From NCBI GenBank assembly GCA_900618425.1, contig UZAN01039492.1:46053-110052 (forward strand): a DNA stretch of 64,000 nucleotides. The letters are read 5' to 3'. Positions 48,035 to 60,455 of this stretch are shown piece after piece. The stretch is from Echinostoma caproni. Its lineage: Eukaryota > Platyhelminthes > Trematoda > Plagiorchiida > Echinostomatidae. The translations under genes and the position numbers were made by a program. A model generated the notes under the pieces. That model was not told the DNA's origin. It saw only the letters and a list, made by a program, of their open reading frames with translations, and ran no database searches. Positions within the stretch are counted from its first letter, which is position 1. Each line of letters begins with the position of its first letter.

Positions 48035-48070
48035 TGTTTATATATATATATATATACATATATATACATG
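48035..48070. repeat. AT dinucleotide microsatellite
   Basis: Runs of TA interrupted twice by CA, about 36 bases long. Confidence 0.85.
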
Positions 48071-51000
48071 TAGATTTAAATATAGACACATGTGTGCGTA
48101 TACGCATCATTTAGCTTTCGTGATAAAAACAATGCAGTTTGATGAGAACCAAGTGCATCCTTATCATCAAACCAGTATTTCCTGTGATGCTATTGCATAG
48201 CTTTTGATGATAATAATAGCTCTTATTATTATTCTATCTCTATTTTGCAACCATAGTGTCGTAATCGTAGACCAGTAGTCCAAAACAGAGTAACTGTGAC
48301 CTCAGTTGGAAAATAAAGACACGTGGCCTACAACCATTGCATTAGTGAATTGATTCCTTTCCAGAGTTATGAGAACATATGACTAAAGGCAACGAATTCT
48401 CGGGATCCCCAGATTTCCGCAGACCAGTTGTGAACGAAGCGGTATAAAGGGATACATGAAATTGTATCAAGAAAACCCGTTTGAACTTGTTAGGACACAA
48501 AAGTTATTTTCAAAAGCTCTCTCTTCGGTCAACCTGATCTTAATTATTGGATACTTTGAAGAATTATTTNTTATTTAAAAATGTAGCTTAAGGCTAATAA
48601 GCAGGTAATAAGCTCGTTTACTTTGCATTACAAAATCAAAACTATAAATAGGTATATGCAAATAAAAATACTAAACTTCTAGGATCCCGTGGCTCGGGTT
48701 TAACCCAAACAGAAGATCTTAATTTTGAGCACCATTCTTATTCTTTCGCTGATATGAAAGCACTAAATGTTTCAGGCTCACACTATTCACCACGGTGCAC
48801 ACACATCAACAAAGCAACTTTTTGTGACTAAATTTCAATGAAGCGCCTGCTTCAGTCATCGTTTTGTGTTCAGCCAACTCCATTTTTCCCACAAAGGTCT
48901 TGATATAGTGATATTGACCTTGTGGAAACATGTCCCCCCCCTCTCCAAAAAAAGTGAGTCACCGAACTGCCTGCAATGGAACACTGGACCCATCATTCCC
49001 TTGAGATCATTGAAAGACTCAAGCCAACTTGGTAGGAGCAACTGAGAAAGTAGAAGAGCACAAGTTCATGGTGATGAAATGTGCATTGTGAATGGTTTGA
49101 TGGTTTTTACATTCAATAAAACTACAGTCTGGACAGATGATTCATTCCGAATTGTGTCCCATCGGGTAGATGTCGTTAAAAGACAATCAAATGTGAAACG
49201 GTCAAGTGATTCCGGTTAACTAAATGCAACAAGCGGAAAAATTGTTTGATAAAATCGAATTGGCCTCCAATAAACACAAGAGACAAACAAGAAACTGCGA
49301 CAAAAATGAGTAAAAGCAAAATTATTTTCACATCATTTTATGTACTGGTTTCGAAACTTAAAGAAACTTTACAGGTCTACAGCATGAAACAGTTGACCTA
49401 CTTTGATTTCATCGTAACCATAAACTAGTGGGATAAATAAGTGACATCTTTTTCTGATTCGTTTGCATACTACAGTCAACGTACGTAATAAACAGATGTT
49501 TGTTCGGACAAAACACAAGACCTATGCCACATTTATTTTCGAATGAATCCTCGAAATTTCCCCTCCTTGTTTGTGAAATCACACAGCAGACCAGGTCAAG
49601 AATAGTGGAATAGAGATATGATCCAGATTTGTTCCATAAGGAGGTTTCCAATTGCGTTTGTGTGTGCATATACCCAAAGCAAACCGTCGACCACCTCTTG
49701 ACGGTGTTACCTATCTGATTAGATCCACTTACGAGACACATATATCTTCGTACAAAGACGAGAGCGTGAAACAGTGGGAAGAGGTTGTACTCCCACTCCA
49801 TCGAATACATCTAATGATATCCTGCTATGCAGTGGGATGACAAATGGATAAAGAAATTCAGCAATCTCCAGGAACGCATACCCACAATCACTGAACGAGG
49901 GGGAATAACCAATTTGGGCAACCGTCTGAGATACAAAAGGACGTTATTTTTCCACACCGCGGTTTAGATTCGGTCAATCTCATCATCTAGTCATTCTGTG
50001 ATAAATACGTTTGGACACACAAGTAAAGCAAGTGATACGATCAACAACTGAGACAGCGGATTGCTCAGTAGAACTATGACATCAGGGGTTGGGCCTCGTG
50101 AACCATCTCATACGCCCCGGGATTTATTCTATCCTTAATGCGAGAGACGAATTACGAAATGAGCGAACCTTGGCAAGAATGCCTTATCAACTTTTCAAGT
50201 CTAGTAACACAAGCAACCGGAGACCACAAATTGCAAGCAGTTGGTTCGTACACTTCAATTTATTCTCGAGTGCGAAGAATACCAATAATTGGGGTTTTAT
50301 TATCATAAAAGTTACAAATAAAATCAGATTAGCTCTGTGAACATCGTTTTGGGTGATTCGAAAGGTACGCTTTGTGCATAAGTATCATTCGGTTGGGCCC
50401 GAACCTAATTCACTTTGCTCATTAAAAAGTGAGACTGCATTTAGTGTGCTTTTGATCTAATTAGTTTTCAGCCTAATGAGAAAGACATGATGAATCAATC
50501 ATTTAATGCGCAGAACTATGCCCTTAGAGTAGGCTGCATTTGTTATATGATCCAATTATTCTTCATTTGTAAACGAACATGGCGTGCTCTACCTTTTGAA
50601 TCACGAATTGTTCAATTATGATTAACTGGGGAGATTCTATGCAACGCCAGAGCAAAACACGTTGTTGAACATACGGTAAGCCGATTGTGTTGAACAACAA
50701 GAATTGAACAACAACTTGAAGAGCACAACGTAATCCTAGGAAAAATCACTGATTGAGCAATGATTGGAGGGATGTTTAGGCAAAAAGCTGCATAACTGAC
50801 ATCCTTTGACATTCCATGAGATAAACCTAGATTGAACGAACTCAGGGGATATTTTTCTATAGACTTTGGCAACTGTCTACTGTGAGGCGTTTCCTGATCA
50901 TATGACGTGTCTCCTTTGTGTTTTTCTTGCTTTTATTGATTCCATCAAGATACAAACTAGTATAAACATAAAAGTAGCTCACAGTATCGATTTTTGTGAG

Positions 51001-52555
51001 TTTGGGGATGAAGAGGCAGGGTGCGAACTGATAAGAAAATCAAAATTAGCGCTTTCCTGAACAGAGTGCGTCAGTTTGGAACTAGAAACTCCGTCATTAT
51101 TCCCCCTGACAGCAAACCATTACGTAAAGAGAGTTTTAACGCTTAGGTGCTGCACATTTTTTCTTCATGCTGATATTGTCTAATGGGTACATAGGGATCG
51201 TTCGTGTGAACACCCTACAGTTGATATTACTACATCATTATGGTAGCGTCGTTTATATAGTTGTCCACAGATCTGAACATTACAAATTGGATACGTGCCT
51301 TGTATTGCGCAAGGTGGTGGTATTGTTTGAACTGACCAACGGTTCGTTGTAAGACAACACGTTTCCAACAGAAGGGAATAAACCGTCTCAATATATACTT
51401 GTTGTCAAGCAACATGAGCATCGGGCATCCCAGTGTCGTTTATCTATTTATAACTGAACAGAGTACGTGGATTCTGAGCTCGGAGAACGACCGTGACTGT
51501 TGCTAAAACTGTATACATGCAGCTGTATCATGAGCAGTGAAAAAATATATACCCATTTAAAATCCTCACAATTCACACGAAAGCATATTATCCAACTGAT
51601 ATAGTTTATCCTATTATTTTTAAAGGAATAATTCAACGATCTCTTCGTAAATTGTCTTTGATCAAATTAACTTTCACCTCTTTCCCGTTTTGAAAGCAAA
51701 TTTCGGGCTTTTTTAAAACTGATTCTGCTCACCCATCATAAGTACCATACGTTGATACTTGCCTTATCTCTGAGGAAGTTCGATCCATTTACACCCATAA
51801 TTAACCACCACAGTTCTAATGAACGTATCGAAGAACAACTTATTACGAATAATCTCGCGGGCATTTATAAAATACTGCTCTCTTAGTACAGTACATTAGT
51901 AAACCATATATTTACTCCAACCTCAATATTCCCTTTTTCAAATCTGGCAACTCAGAATGCCGAAAACGTTCATGTAGTCAGATCGATATGCACAACCAAA
52001 TCAGTGACGAGAAAATTCTAGCAGGTACCCAGTGTTTGGGCGATTGAAGCTAAATTATATCACTGTTAATTTCAGTCTATCTATTGATAACTTGGTAAAT
52101 ACCAGTCAGTATGGTAGTTTGAAACTATGAGTCGTATCACCCTGCATCCTCTTGCGTAGTATACTTTGCTCGTTGAGCTCAAATGAGATCGTCCAATGAG
52201 AACCGCATTCTGGAATAAAAAATCTATTCATTCATTTGGCTTCGTAGGGAAACTTATACAAGTCATCGATTCATGTGCACTGCAAACCTAACTTCTGATA
52301 CTAATCAAGCTTTCTCTTTAAGCTGCTCCACCCCCCCCTATCCCGTCACTCTCAACGGGAATGTGTGTAGTGGTTTTTTGCCAACCAATCCAGAGAACAA
52401 AGAAGGGTTATTGAAGTATCGCAGTTTGTGGATGCGTGTGTGCGCTCGCGCGTTTGTGAGTGCGTGCATGTTTGCGTGTTGATAATTGCAAATGATCTAT
52501 GTGTCTCTGTTTTCGCAAAGGGAAACAGGTTAATCGGACCCGAGCAACCAGTGCA

Positions 52556-52571
52556 CGAGAGAGAGAGAGAG
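52556..52571. repeat. (GA)n run
   Basis: About eight GA units directly after a TG/CG-rich tract (52431-52486). It is mirrored by CTCTCTCTCTC at about 52909, so the intervening region could form an imperfect fold. Confidence 0.8.
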
Positions 52572-54716
52572 CGTAATGAGGTTGACTTTGGTGTGCATAG
52601 GAGAAGGAGCAAGGGAAATTTCAGATTTACGCAATACTTTCTTTGCTAGTATTCATATTGGCGGACCCCGGGATCCGGAGGCCGTCAGTCACTCAGCTGA
52701 ACCAACTGGCCTTCTGCTCATTTGTCAGTGTCACTAAATGATTTACGCACGTGGGCATATCCAGCGGTAAAACGAATGGCCTGATACGGTTCTCCAAATC
52801 CCAGTTGCGTGCGTCCTTTCCCCTCGGTGGTGCTTTTTATACGGGAATCCGAAATTGATGTGAGTGAGTGGTTAATCTTATTTTTCGCTTGAGCGATGGT
52901 TCACTCACTCTCTCTCTCTCGAGTTCAGACAGAGAAAGTAAATGTGACCAAAATTTGGAGCATACAGCTTCATTTCTGTCTCACAATTTGACTAACTTAC
53001 CAGTTACACATAGTCACAAATGAATATTGCAAGGTGTGTACGAGAATCTCCCAGAAGCAGAAAAATTAAGGCCAGGGGTGGGTTCGCCGGAGGGTAAGGA
53101 ATAATGGAAGTGAGGGAGTCAGTGAACACGGTTAGCTAAGAGGCATCGATAGGACAAGTACGGTCATCTATTTGGACATTAGTACTTATTGTCCACAGCG
53201 CCAAAAATGTATACATAATTAATGCAAAAATACTTGACCACTACACAAGCTCACCTTTGACATTTGTCAATAGGCAATGCAACCAATGGAGGCAGATTTC
53301 TCTCGGACTGCTCATCTACAGCTGGTTGATAATCTGCGTGTACAAAACTAAATCATAAATAAGTTTACTGGAATATATGCTGGTCCTTATTGGTTTTTAA
53401 TCGTCATTCGTATAAAAATAGTGCCAGAACGCACTGCTGAACAGCTATAAAAGAATCACATTGTCGAGAGTCCACGATATCTGATTATTTTCCAGGCTAT
53501 TAAAGGTTTTTAGAAACACAATTAATAATATCACACAAGCAGTTCCATATTAATCTGCTTGACAGGGTTTAATTTAATTTATCTATCATATGCTCGGATG
53601 ATAGACAACGCTCTTGATTGGTTTGCGTCAGCACATACCACTTGGAAAAGAATCCATCCACCCAACGAAAGGCCGAAACCCAACACGTCGTACTAATTTT
53701 TGTAATGGTGTATACGATCGTTCCATACCTGATTCTATGTTAACCATTCTGGGAGTTTTTGATGTTTGAAACTTAAAACCAGTGCAACAGTTTCATCCTC
53801 CGCTTATTAGCTGTTCTGATGACAACGGTTGTTATCACCTCATAAGTTCTTTTTCATTATTCCCTCGATTTAGATTCACAAATTTGTGAAACTATATCTC
53901 TAATCAAATTATTCATTCACATGTAAATGTATTCGCTTCAGCAAATCTTAGACAATCGGCTCATTTATTAGGAGTCCCTCTTGTATTTTGAATACTTTTT
54001 TTAGAGTGACACATATCTAAACCTGCTCGCTCTCTCGTCCCTTCTTATGGATTTTAGGAGGATAAATGTAAAAGATTAAGATCACTATCTATCTATTCAG
54101 ATATATATATACTCGGTTTGGAATGAAGCCGGTTTCCTTAGATTGAAGTCATATACTTAATTCTGATAAATAAATTTGGAACGAGAAAAACACTTATTTA
54201 CATAACCATATTGCACACAAATCCATCTCTATCTCAATACAAACTTCTTATCTGCATTTGATTAAATTTAGTGAATAATTACTAATCCCATCTGATGAAT
54301 TTGTGTGATCCTCCCAAAAAGTCTTTTTTCATTCCGTTAGTCTCTCATTTTAGAAGACTGTTCTCCTAATAATTTCGTTTCCATGAATCCTATTCTTTTA
54401 AATTTGGATTTAGGGGCTTTGTGGATACATATATCTTTTGCTGAGATCAGGAAGTTTGAATGATTCTACCTATTAATTTGACGATGGAAAACAAAGACTG
54501 ACTATCATAAATTACTAAAGCAACAATGCTTTGGTCAAGCCCGAATTAATTCAGGAAAACTTTGTGGGAATCGAATGCGTCAAATTGACCAGAAATAAGT
54601 AGAAGTAAAACAATAAATCGGCAATTAACCTGAAATATAGTACTACTGTGCAATCAGCATTCTAATCTATTCGTTCTCAACGTGAATCGACCAACTTCTG
54701 GTCAGAATGACTGCAG

Positions 54717-54838
54717 GTTTCCTTGGCACAGAACCAACGAGGGGATCCATGTTCAGCTGGGAAGCGCGCATTTCGTGCAGTGGACCGTGATTCCAATCTT
54801 ATTTCTTTGGAACGGACTAGAGTTGAAAAATGTGTCAG
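54717..54838 (+). CDS. Candidate upstream exon, possible signal-peptide exon
   Basis: An acceptor ACTGCAG ends at 54716, and a good donor TCAG|GTAATA follows 54838. The 122 bp between are open, GC-richer than their flanks, and end in phase 1, exactly the phase needed to join the exon at 58011. The peptide contains FVQWTVIPILFLWNGLELKN, whose hydrophobic core could serve as a signal peptide ahead of an extracellular domain. Against it: no ATG is in frame, so the start must lie in an earlier exon, and the pyrimidine tract is weak and distant. The match in phase has a one-in-three chance of being luck. Confidence 0.3.
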
Positions 54839-57800
54839 GTAATACTATATTAGTCTTACTATAGTTTAACAATAGTAACTGAGAGTTCATCTGTCTCTTT
54901 TTGGGGGGGGGCGGGTGAAATGGGCATACGAAGAGAGATGACTGTTCGAAGCACTCAAGGAATAAGTAATATATATTCAATTTATTACAGTAAATGAGCA
55001 ATGGTAAGCCTTGCTATTGAGAAAAAATAGCAAGTGATATATCCTTACCTTCTGACTCAGTGGCGTTTTCACCACAAAAGTATCAGTTATGAGAGGGTAA
55101 TTGGTTTTACCGAATTTGCTTGATTCGTTCCGCAGTGATTTGATTTATTTCGGTTACATAAAATGATGGAAGAATCTTTTACACATGCGTTTGGTTTGCA
55201 AATATGGTGAGGTCGATCTGCTTAAGGATAAGTAGAAAATTTGAGCAGCGAATTAATGCTCGAAAACCCAAACTACGAGACAATGGGTTGATAGTTTCGA
55301 ACATGACTGCCAGAATAGGAAAAGCAAACAGCCAAACTTTGCATAATGTTCGGCAAAAGGATGTCAGAATTATTTAGATTTCAGAGATACAAATCCTCGG
55401 CTTCAACCATCCCAACTTTTTTGTTCCAATAGTTTATCTTTTACATCCTCGTTAATTCATTAAGTTTCCTTGATTCTTTAACTGCTGCTTAAGAAAGTGT
55501 GTTTACCATCTTCCTTGGGATGATCCTACTGGTAAATCAATGTTCCGAATGGAAAGATTTTGTTTACATGATTCGATAATCATAGCGCGATTCCTCACAC
55601 CGGACTGAGAGAAAAATGCCTATCTCTGATTGAAAGAAATTTGAAAATATTAAAGTATGTAATTAATAAGTTGTTTGAAAATATCAAGAGAACGATTCAC
55701 GGAAGTATTTTAGGCCACCCAATTGGAATCTCTTCTTCTTGAATGTCCGTTCTTTTTATGTAGAATTAATCAATCAGCTTGTAGCACAATCAGTAATTGC
55801 AAATCATCATCGTTTATACGAAGATCATTTTCTTTCCACTTTCCGCTTCCTTTCGATTTTATCGTTTGCCTAAAAACACAAGTCGGATTCACCAGCAAAT
55901 CATATCATCTTTGACAGTCACTGAAGATGATTCCCTCATTTGAGTTTTACATCACTGTTATATTTATGGTTTTGAGTACTTCGGAAAACAGACAGGAAAA
56001 CGAACAAATAAAAGCCACAATCAGTTGAAATAATCATAATTTTTTTGAACTTGAGGGCTGTCCATAAAACGGAACAACGGAATTCGGGACGCATTTTGAT
56101 TTTTCACGACGCTCTTCTCCACAGTGTCCTGCTGAACGATTTCACAATTGTTAATCGAATCGCTCAATCTCATCTACTTGCACCATGTACAAATCTACGC
56201 AAGCAGTTTACATCACATCGTTGCCCGAAAGAATATCTGTCGAGCTGATACACGCGGAATAGAAATGAATTGATCAACCCACAAAGCCAGATGGTCGACC
56301 CTAAATTCTGTTCACAGTAAAACCAAAATGAGTTGCGAAATTAATTGATCTTCAAAAAATGTCACGAGATACCTAAACATTTCCAGCGAGAACTGAACAC
56401 GATCACATGTTATTTATTACCTGTTAAAATTTCAAACGTTTATTAGCCGCAGTCACTAAAGCTAAGGGTGCTGTTATAGATCCAAATGGATTATTCTTTC
56501 ATTCCCGACCTTCTTTCATTTTTTTTTTGTTTATTCTTTTATAGACCTTTGGCTTAAATGTCAGAAAACGGTGGTTGAATCGGAGGACGTTGGATACATC
56601 TGAATATCCACTCATTTGGTTGCATTGTACCAATTCAATTTACTCCAATGCGATTTGTCATACTGGTTCCATTCTTTTTGTGCAGTGTGGATGTGGTCAT
56701 TGTATCGGAGGGTCCTGGGGATAAACTTGGTATGTCATAAAAGAGGTTTAGTTTATTTCAACGAAAACATTTTGTTTCATCCCTACATTTTTTGCTGATA
56801 CCTATGACAAAGCATTATTTTCTTTTTGTGTTTGCCTAGGTAAAACAGTGACTGTTTCAGGATTTGCTCAAGAACCGTTTTTACTAGGGCATATCTTTTA
56901 TAAGGCAGAATTGAGATTTAACCCTTGAGACTGCGGATTGAAAGATTTGCTCACGAAATTTGAAACCATACCAGTCGTGTAAGTTGTAATGTTAGGAATT
57001 TGTAGTAACAAACTTTGGCTTGATCCATGTTGACAGTCTTGTGTTTAGCATTTTGACCGTTTTGCATTGTTAGTAAATGAATTACGCGATGAATGCCAGA
57101 TTCAGTTGCTATGAGACTACTGACTTCAAATTATCAACTTTAACCCACATATGCATTTTATTAACTCGGTTATTTGAACAACAGATGTCCAATTCCTGTC
57201 AATGATGATCGATGATGTCAAGTGATGGCATATGATATGGAACCATCAAGTGCAAGGAATCTATTGGAACGATACATAAACTGAATTTCTAGGCTTTGCT
57301 TTTTTTACAGCTTCGCTGCTTATAATCATTTTCTACCTCAAAACCGCAGTGACTTAGCAATACGGATGTCGTGTATTCTCTTACCTTTCATGCATAACAG
57401 AAACGTCTACTGTCCCAATATTTGCCACGGTCAGAAAGTACAACTCATTCTGGTTGATGTGTTTTTATTCATTTCCTGGTGTGAAAGGAGAAACTTGAAT
57501 TCCATACGACATAATTGCTTCTGGAAGATTGGGAGGTAGGTTTGAATGTATGAAAAATATTCCGCTAGCTGGGAACTGAAAAACAGATGACTGCATTTCG
57601 CAAGGAAGGATACTTACTGTGCAATCTGCAATGTCTTTACCAAAACACTGAACTTAACAGAAACACTGAAATAACGTTTTTATATTTACACGTATCCGAT
57701 TTTTTTGTTTTGTATGTTTCATTTAATGTTGATTGGTTACTTAGTTGGCTGGATGACCAGTATGTCATGTAACAACTTGCTTTCAACTGAAACTCTGAAT

Positions 57801-58010
57801 GTGGACCCGAATTTGTTGAGACCGTTGAAAGTTTGGTTTACTCGTATACATTTAAAAATTATGGATATTTCATTTACCGTTGTATTTACTTTATAAATTG
57901 CACTACTGTTGCATATCATAGACAATGTGTACACGATAATCAACAGATCAATGGGAATTCAATGGCATTGCCCGGCATTAACCATCAATCTTTGCCTTTC
58001 TTTCCTTCAG
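54839..58010. other. Probable intron, no feature recognised
   Basis: AT-rich, with a G9 run near 54904. If 54717-54838 is an exon, this is its 3.2-kb intron. It ends with a strong pyrimidine tract before 58011. Confidence 0.35.
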
Positions 58011-58427
58011 GTTTACCAGCATTTATCAAGGAACCTCCATCAGTGGTCTATTACAAGCTAGCTGATGAGAAATCCGGCACAAATGAGCTGCCTAATTCTT
58101 TTGAATTGAAAGCAGTGGTATATCCCTCAAATGCGACTGTTACAATAGCCACCGCCCATCCAGATGATCCAGAAAACTACCTCTTCTTGCCAATCCTCCG
58201 CACCTCGACCCACATTGATCGAATCTCTTCCGCCGTCTCGTTCCGTCAGCCATATGCAATCCTGCACTCGTCATCCTCAGTCATTCTTAAACAGTCGGAT
58301 CAGACATATGATACGGTGACTTGGAAGGCCACAGTGTGCAATCTCCCACCGAATTCTGTGCTACATCTTTTAGCTTCCACATCATCCGGTACCACTCGCA
58401 GTAGACCAACCAAACTCATTCAAATAG
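58011..58427 (+). CDS. Internal exon, UNC-5-like first immunoglobulin domain (divergent)
   Basis: A pyrimidine tract and CAG (TTTGCCTTTCTTTCCTTCAG) precede 58011, and a GTCAGT donor follows 58427. The exon is 417 bp and both its introns are phase 1, as is usual for extracellular modules. The frame is far longer than chance allows, and its GC content rises relative to the flanks. The start, LPAFIKEPPSVVYYK, matches the LP.F..EP..VY.VK opening of the first Ig domain of UNC-5 netrin receptors, and the end, STSSGTTRSRPTKLIQI, matches that domain's W.SSGTT.S..A.I.I close. UNC-5 acts at the cell surface in axon and cell guidance. Odd: the middle carries one Cys, so the Ig disulfide is missing. The exon is well supported; the family is tentative. 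Confidence 0.75.
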
Positions 58428-59849
58428 GTCAGTTCTAAAACGATTATCAGATGTTTTTTGAACTGATTCGTTTCCAACGTCTGTGAACATATCCTTCTGA
58501 TACGGGAAGATAACACATTTGGTGATAAAAAAGATTCAGTTCTTTACTTAATTTAAAAACCACCGCTCATGCTATTTGAAATAACCTGAAACATTTCGAA
58601 AAAAATTTATCTCGTGCAGTTCATTACGCAGTTTATATTGAAATTTCATCGAATACTATTTAGCAGTCACTTCCATTCGAGTTAACCGACCTGCATTTAT
58701 TTCATGTAAATTCTTTCTTTCTAATCGTGTAGATAAAAACCTTTAAAATTGTGAGAACTTATTGTCCAGGGGTAAAAGGTGTAACCCGGTTCTTATAACT
58801 CCGCAATAAATGTTAGATCAAGGAAATCCACTGGATAAATGGCAGCAAATAAATTTGCAGGATATAAAAATTCCAGGGGGGAAGGTAAATAAAACAAAAA
58901 CGCACACTCAAACAGACTGATGTTAGTTCTCCAATGTCGATTTTTGACTGCCGGACTAGAGTGCGTTGTTCGCAGTACAAGATATTCTGTGAATCCAAAT
59001 TCCGATTGAAACTAGATAAGCGTGCGAAACGGCGCAGACACCACGAGTAAATGAACGAGTGAGCAAGTGACAGAAAAACAGAAACAGACAGACATATGAG
59101 GTAAAATAGCCAAGTGGAACAGAATCGAAGAATTTGTGGCCTGACAATCACCGACCCGGGATTGACATCGTGCAATATTTGATTAAACATTCTGTCTAGT
59201 CTGTTGCCAAAAACATTTCAGACATAGAATGAGGCTTAGTGGAACGGTATCGCAAATAAACAAGGAATGATTTACTTGAAAATTTCACAACAAATTAAAA
59301 TGCAACTGGAGAGCTAAAATTTTAATGTAAGGAACTTCATGAACTACCCATTTCTTCTGTTCAATATGTTGGACGGGGTTACAACGCAAATACTGCTACC
59401 GGACAGCAAAGCTTACAAAGTTCCTGTTAATGTTTTCAATACAAGAAAGTTCGGCTGCTGGCAACCGGTTTTCTATTCCAATTTTGCGCTCCGACTGAGT
59501 GAGAAATGCCCAAGAAATAATAATTTGATTCTTCAGAATCTCCTATTCTGGTTTGTTTAACTGAATAGAATAAAAGAAGTCGATAATAATGCTTAGAAAA
59601 TTGGAAACAAAGTGACAGTGATCACCTATAAGTGCGGTCTAGTGTTTTACATCAATATTTTCGGCCAGCTCTGTCATTACCAACAATTATTTGAGAAACA
59701 AAACGTGTCCTAACGCTGATCATTCTTCTTTCCCGGGTTCACTTTCCTTAATAGTGAAAGTGTCTGAGGTACGGAGCGTGAAGATCATAGTAACTTAATT
59801 AGGAAAGCACTTGTTGCTATGATGCATTATTAACCGAACTGGTTTGTTA
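58428..59849. other. Probable intron, no feature recognised
   Basis: AT-rich sequence downstream of the exon. The frames at 58813-59190 (minus) and 59339-59560 (plus) have no splice support or motif. No second Ig domain or thrombospondin exon is visible within the window. Confidence 0.4.
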
Positions 59850-60455
59850 TTAGTGCACATTCGACCGCACACAGAGTACATCATCCAGACTTGGAAACCA
59901 TGGTTACTACGTGAACGTAAGTTACTGGAGCGTCCAATGGGGATTGCGACGAAGATAGTCAAGGGTTTGAACAGCCTTTCCTAGGAGGAGGGATCACGAT
60001 GATTGGGCTGTGTTCCGTTCAGTATCACCGAATTCGAGAAGACTATTTTAACGTATTAAATACTGCAAACTGCTGACGTTGTGGCCAAGCACACACCTTG
60101 GAGGACACTGTTTCAAGTTCATGATTTTGAAGTGTCTACTGGGATGCCGGTTTAATCCTTTGGAGTGAGAGTGTGCAGTGCTTGAAACACCCTTTCATAT
60201 CACGTCGTTTATACACCAACTATTGAATATTTCAGTCAGAGACTTGATGAAATGCGAGAAGACCTCACATTCCTACAGAATTAAAAAACAAATTATTTGA
60301 AGACTCCATTATCTGTTATCTCCTACCAAGAACTCTATGTGATATTTTATCACCATTTGCCGAAACGCTATTTGACTGTGAGAACACTCTTTAGGGCCAA
60401 GAAGAGTCTGAGCTCCTCATTAGTTCTCATAGTAAAATATTGACTTTGATTTTCA
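59850..60455 (+). mobile_element. LINE 3'-end fragment, same family as 43690-46455
   Basis: Begins abruptly with VHIRPHTEYIIQTWKPWL and KLLERPMGIATKIV, then after frame changes LGCVPFSITEFE (the LGL.PL..RR block) and GVRVCSAWNTLSYHVVYTPT, matching RVYGVWNSLPFDVVCAPT of the fuller copy. About 180 bp later it ends in CTCATAGTAAAATATTGACT, the same terminus as at 46428. A 5'-truncated insertion, the usual fate of LINE copies. It may lie in an intron of the gene containing 58011-58427. Confidence 0.8.

Larger units (their letters stand above)
46456..54716. other. No supported gene
   Basis: About 8 kb with no convincing exon. The longest frame (49409-49810, minus, 133 codons) has no motif and is of chance length; frames at 47140-47466 and 47934-48200 likewise. 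AT repeats lie at 48035-48070, a TG/CG tract at 52431-52486, a GA run at 52556-52571 and CT runs near 52909. A single N lies at 48570. Confidence 0.5.

Noticed and set aside
49409..49810. 133-codon minus-strand frame
   Set aside because: Composition rich in Cys, Trp and Tyr without pattern, no splice signals, and overlapping plus-strand frames equally plausible. Treated as chance.
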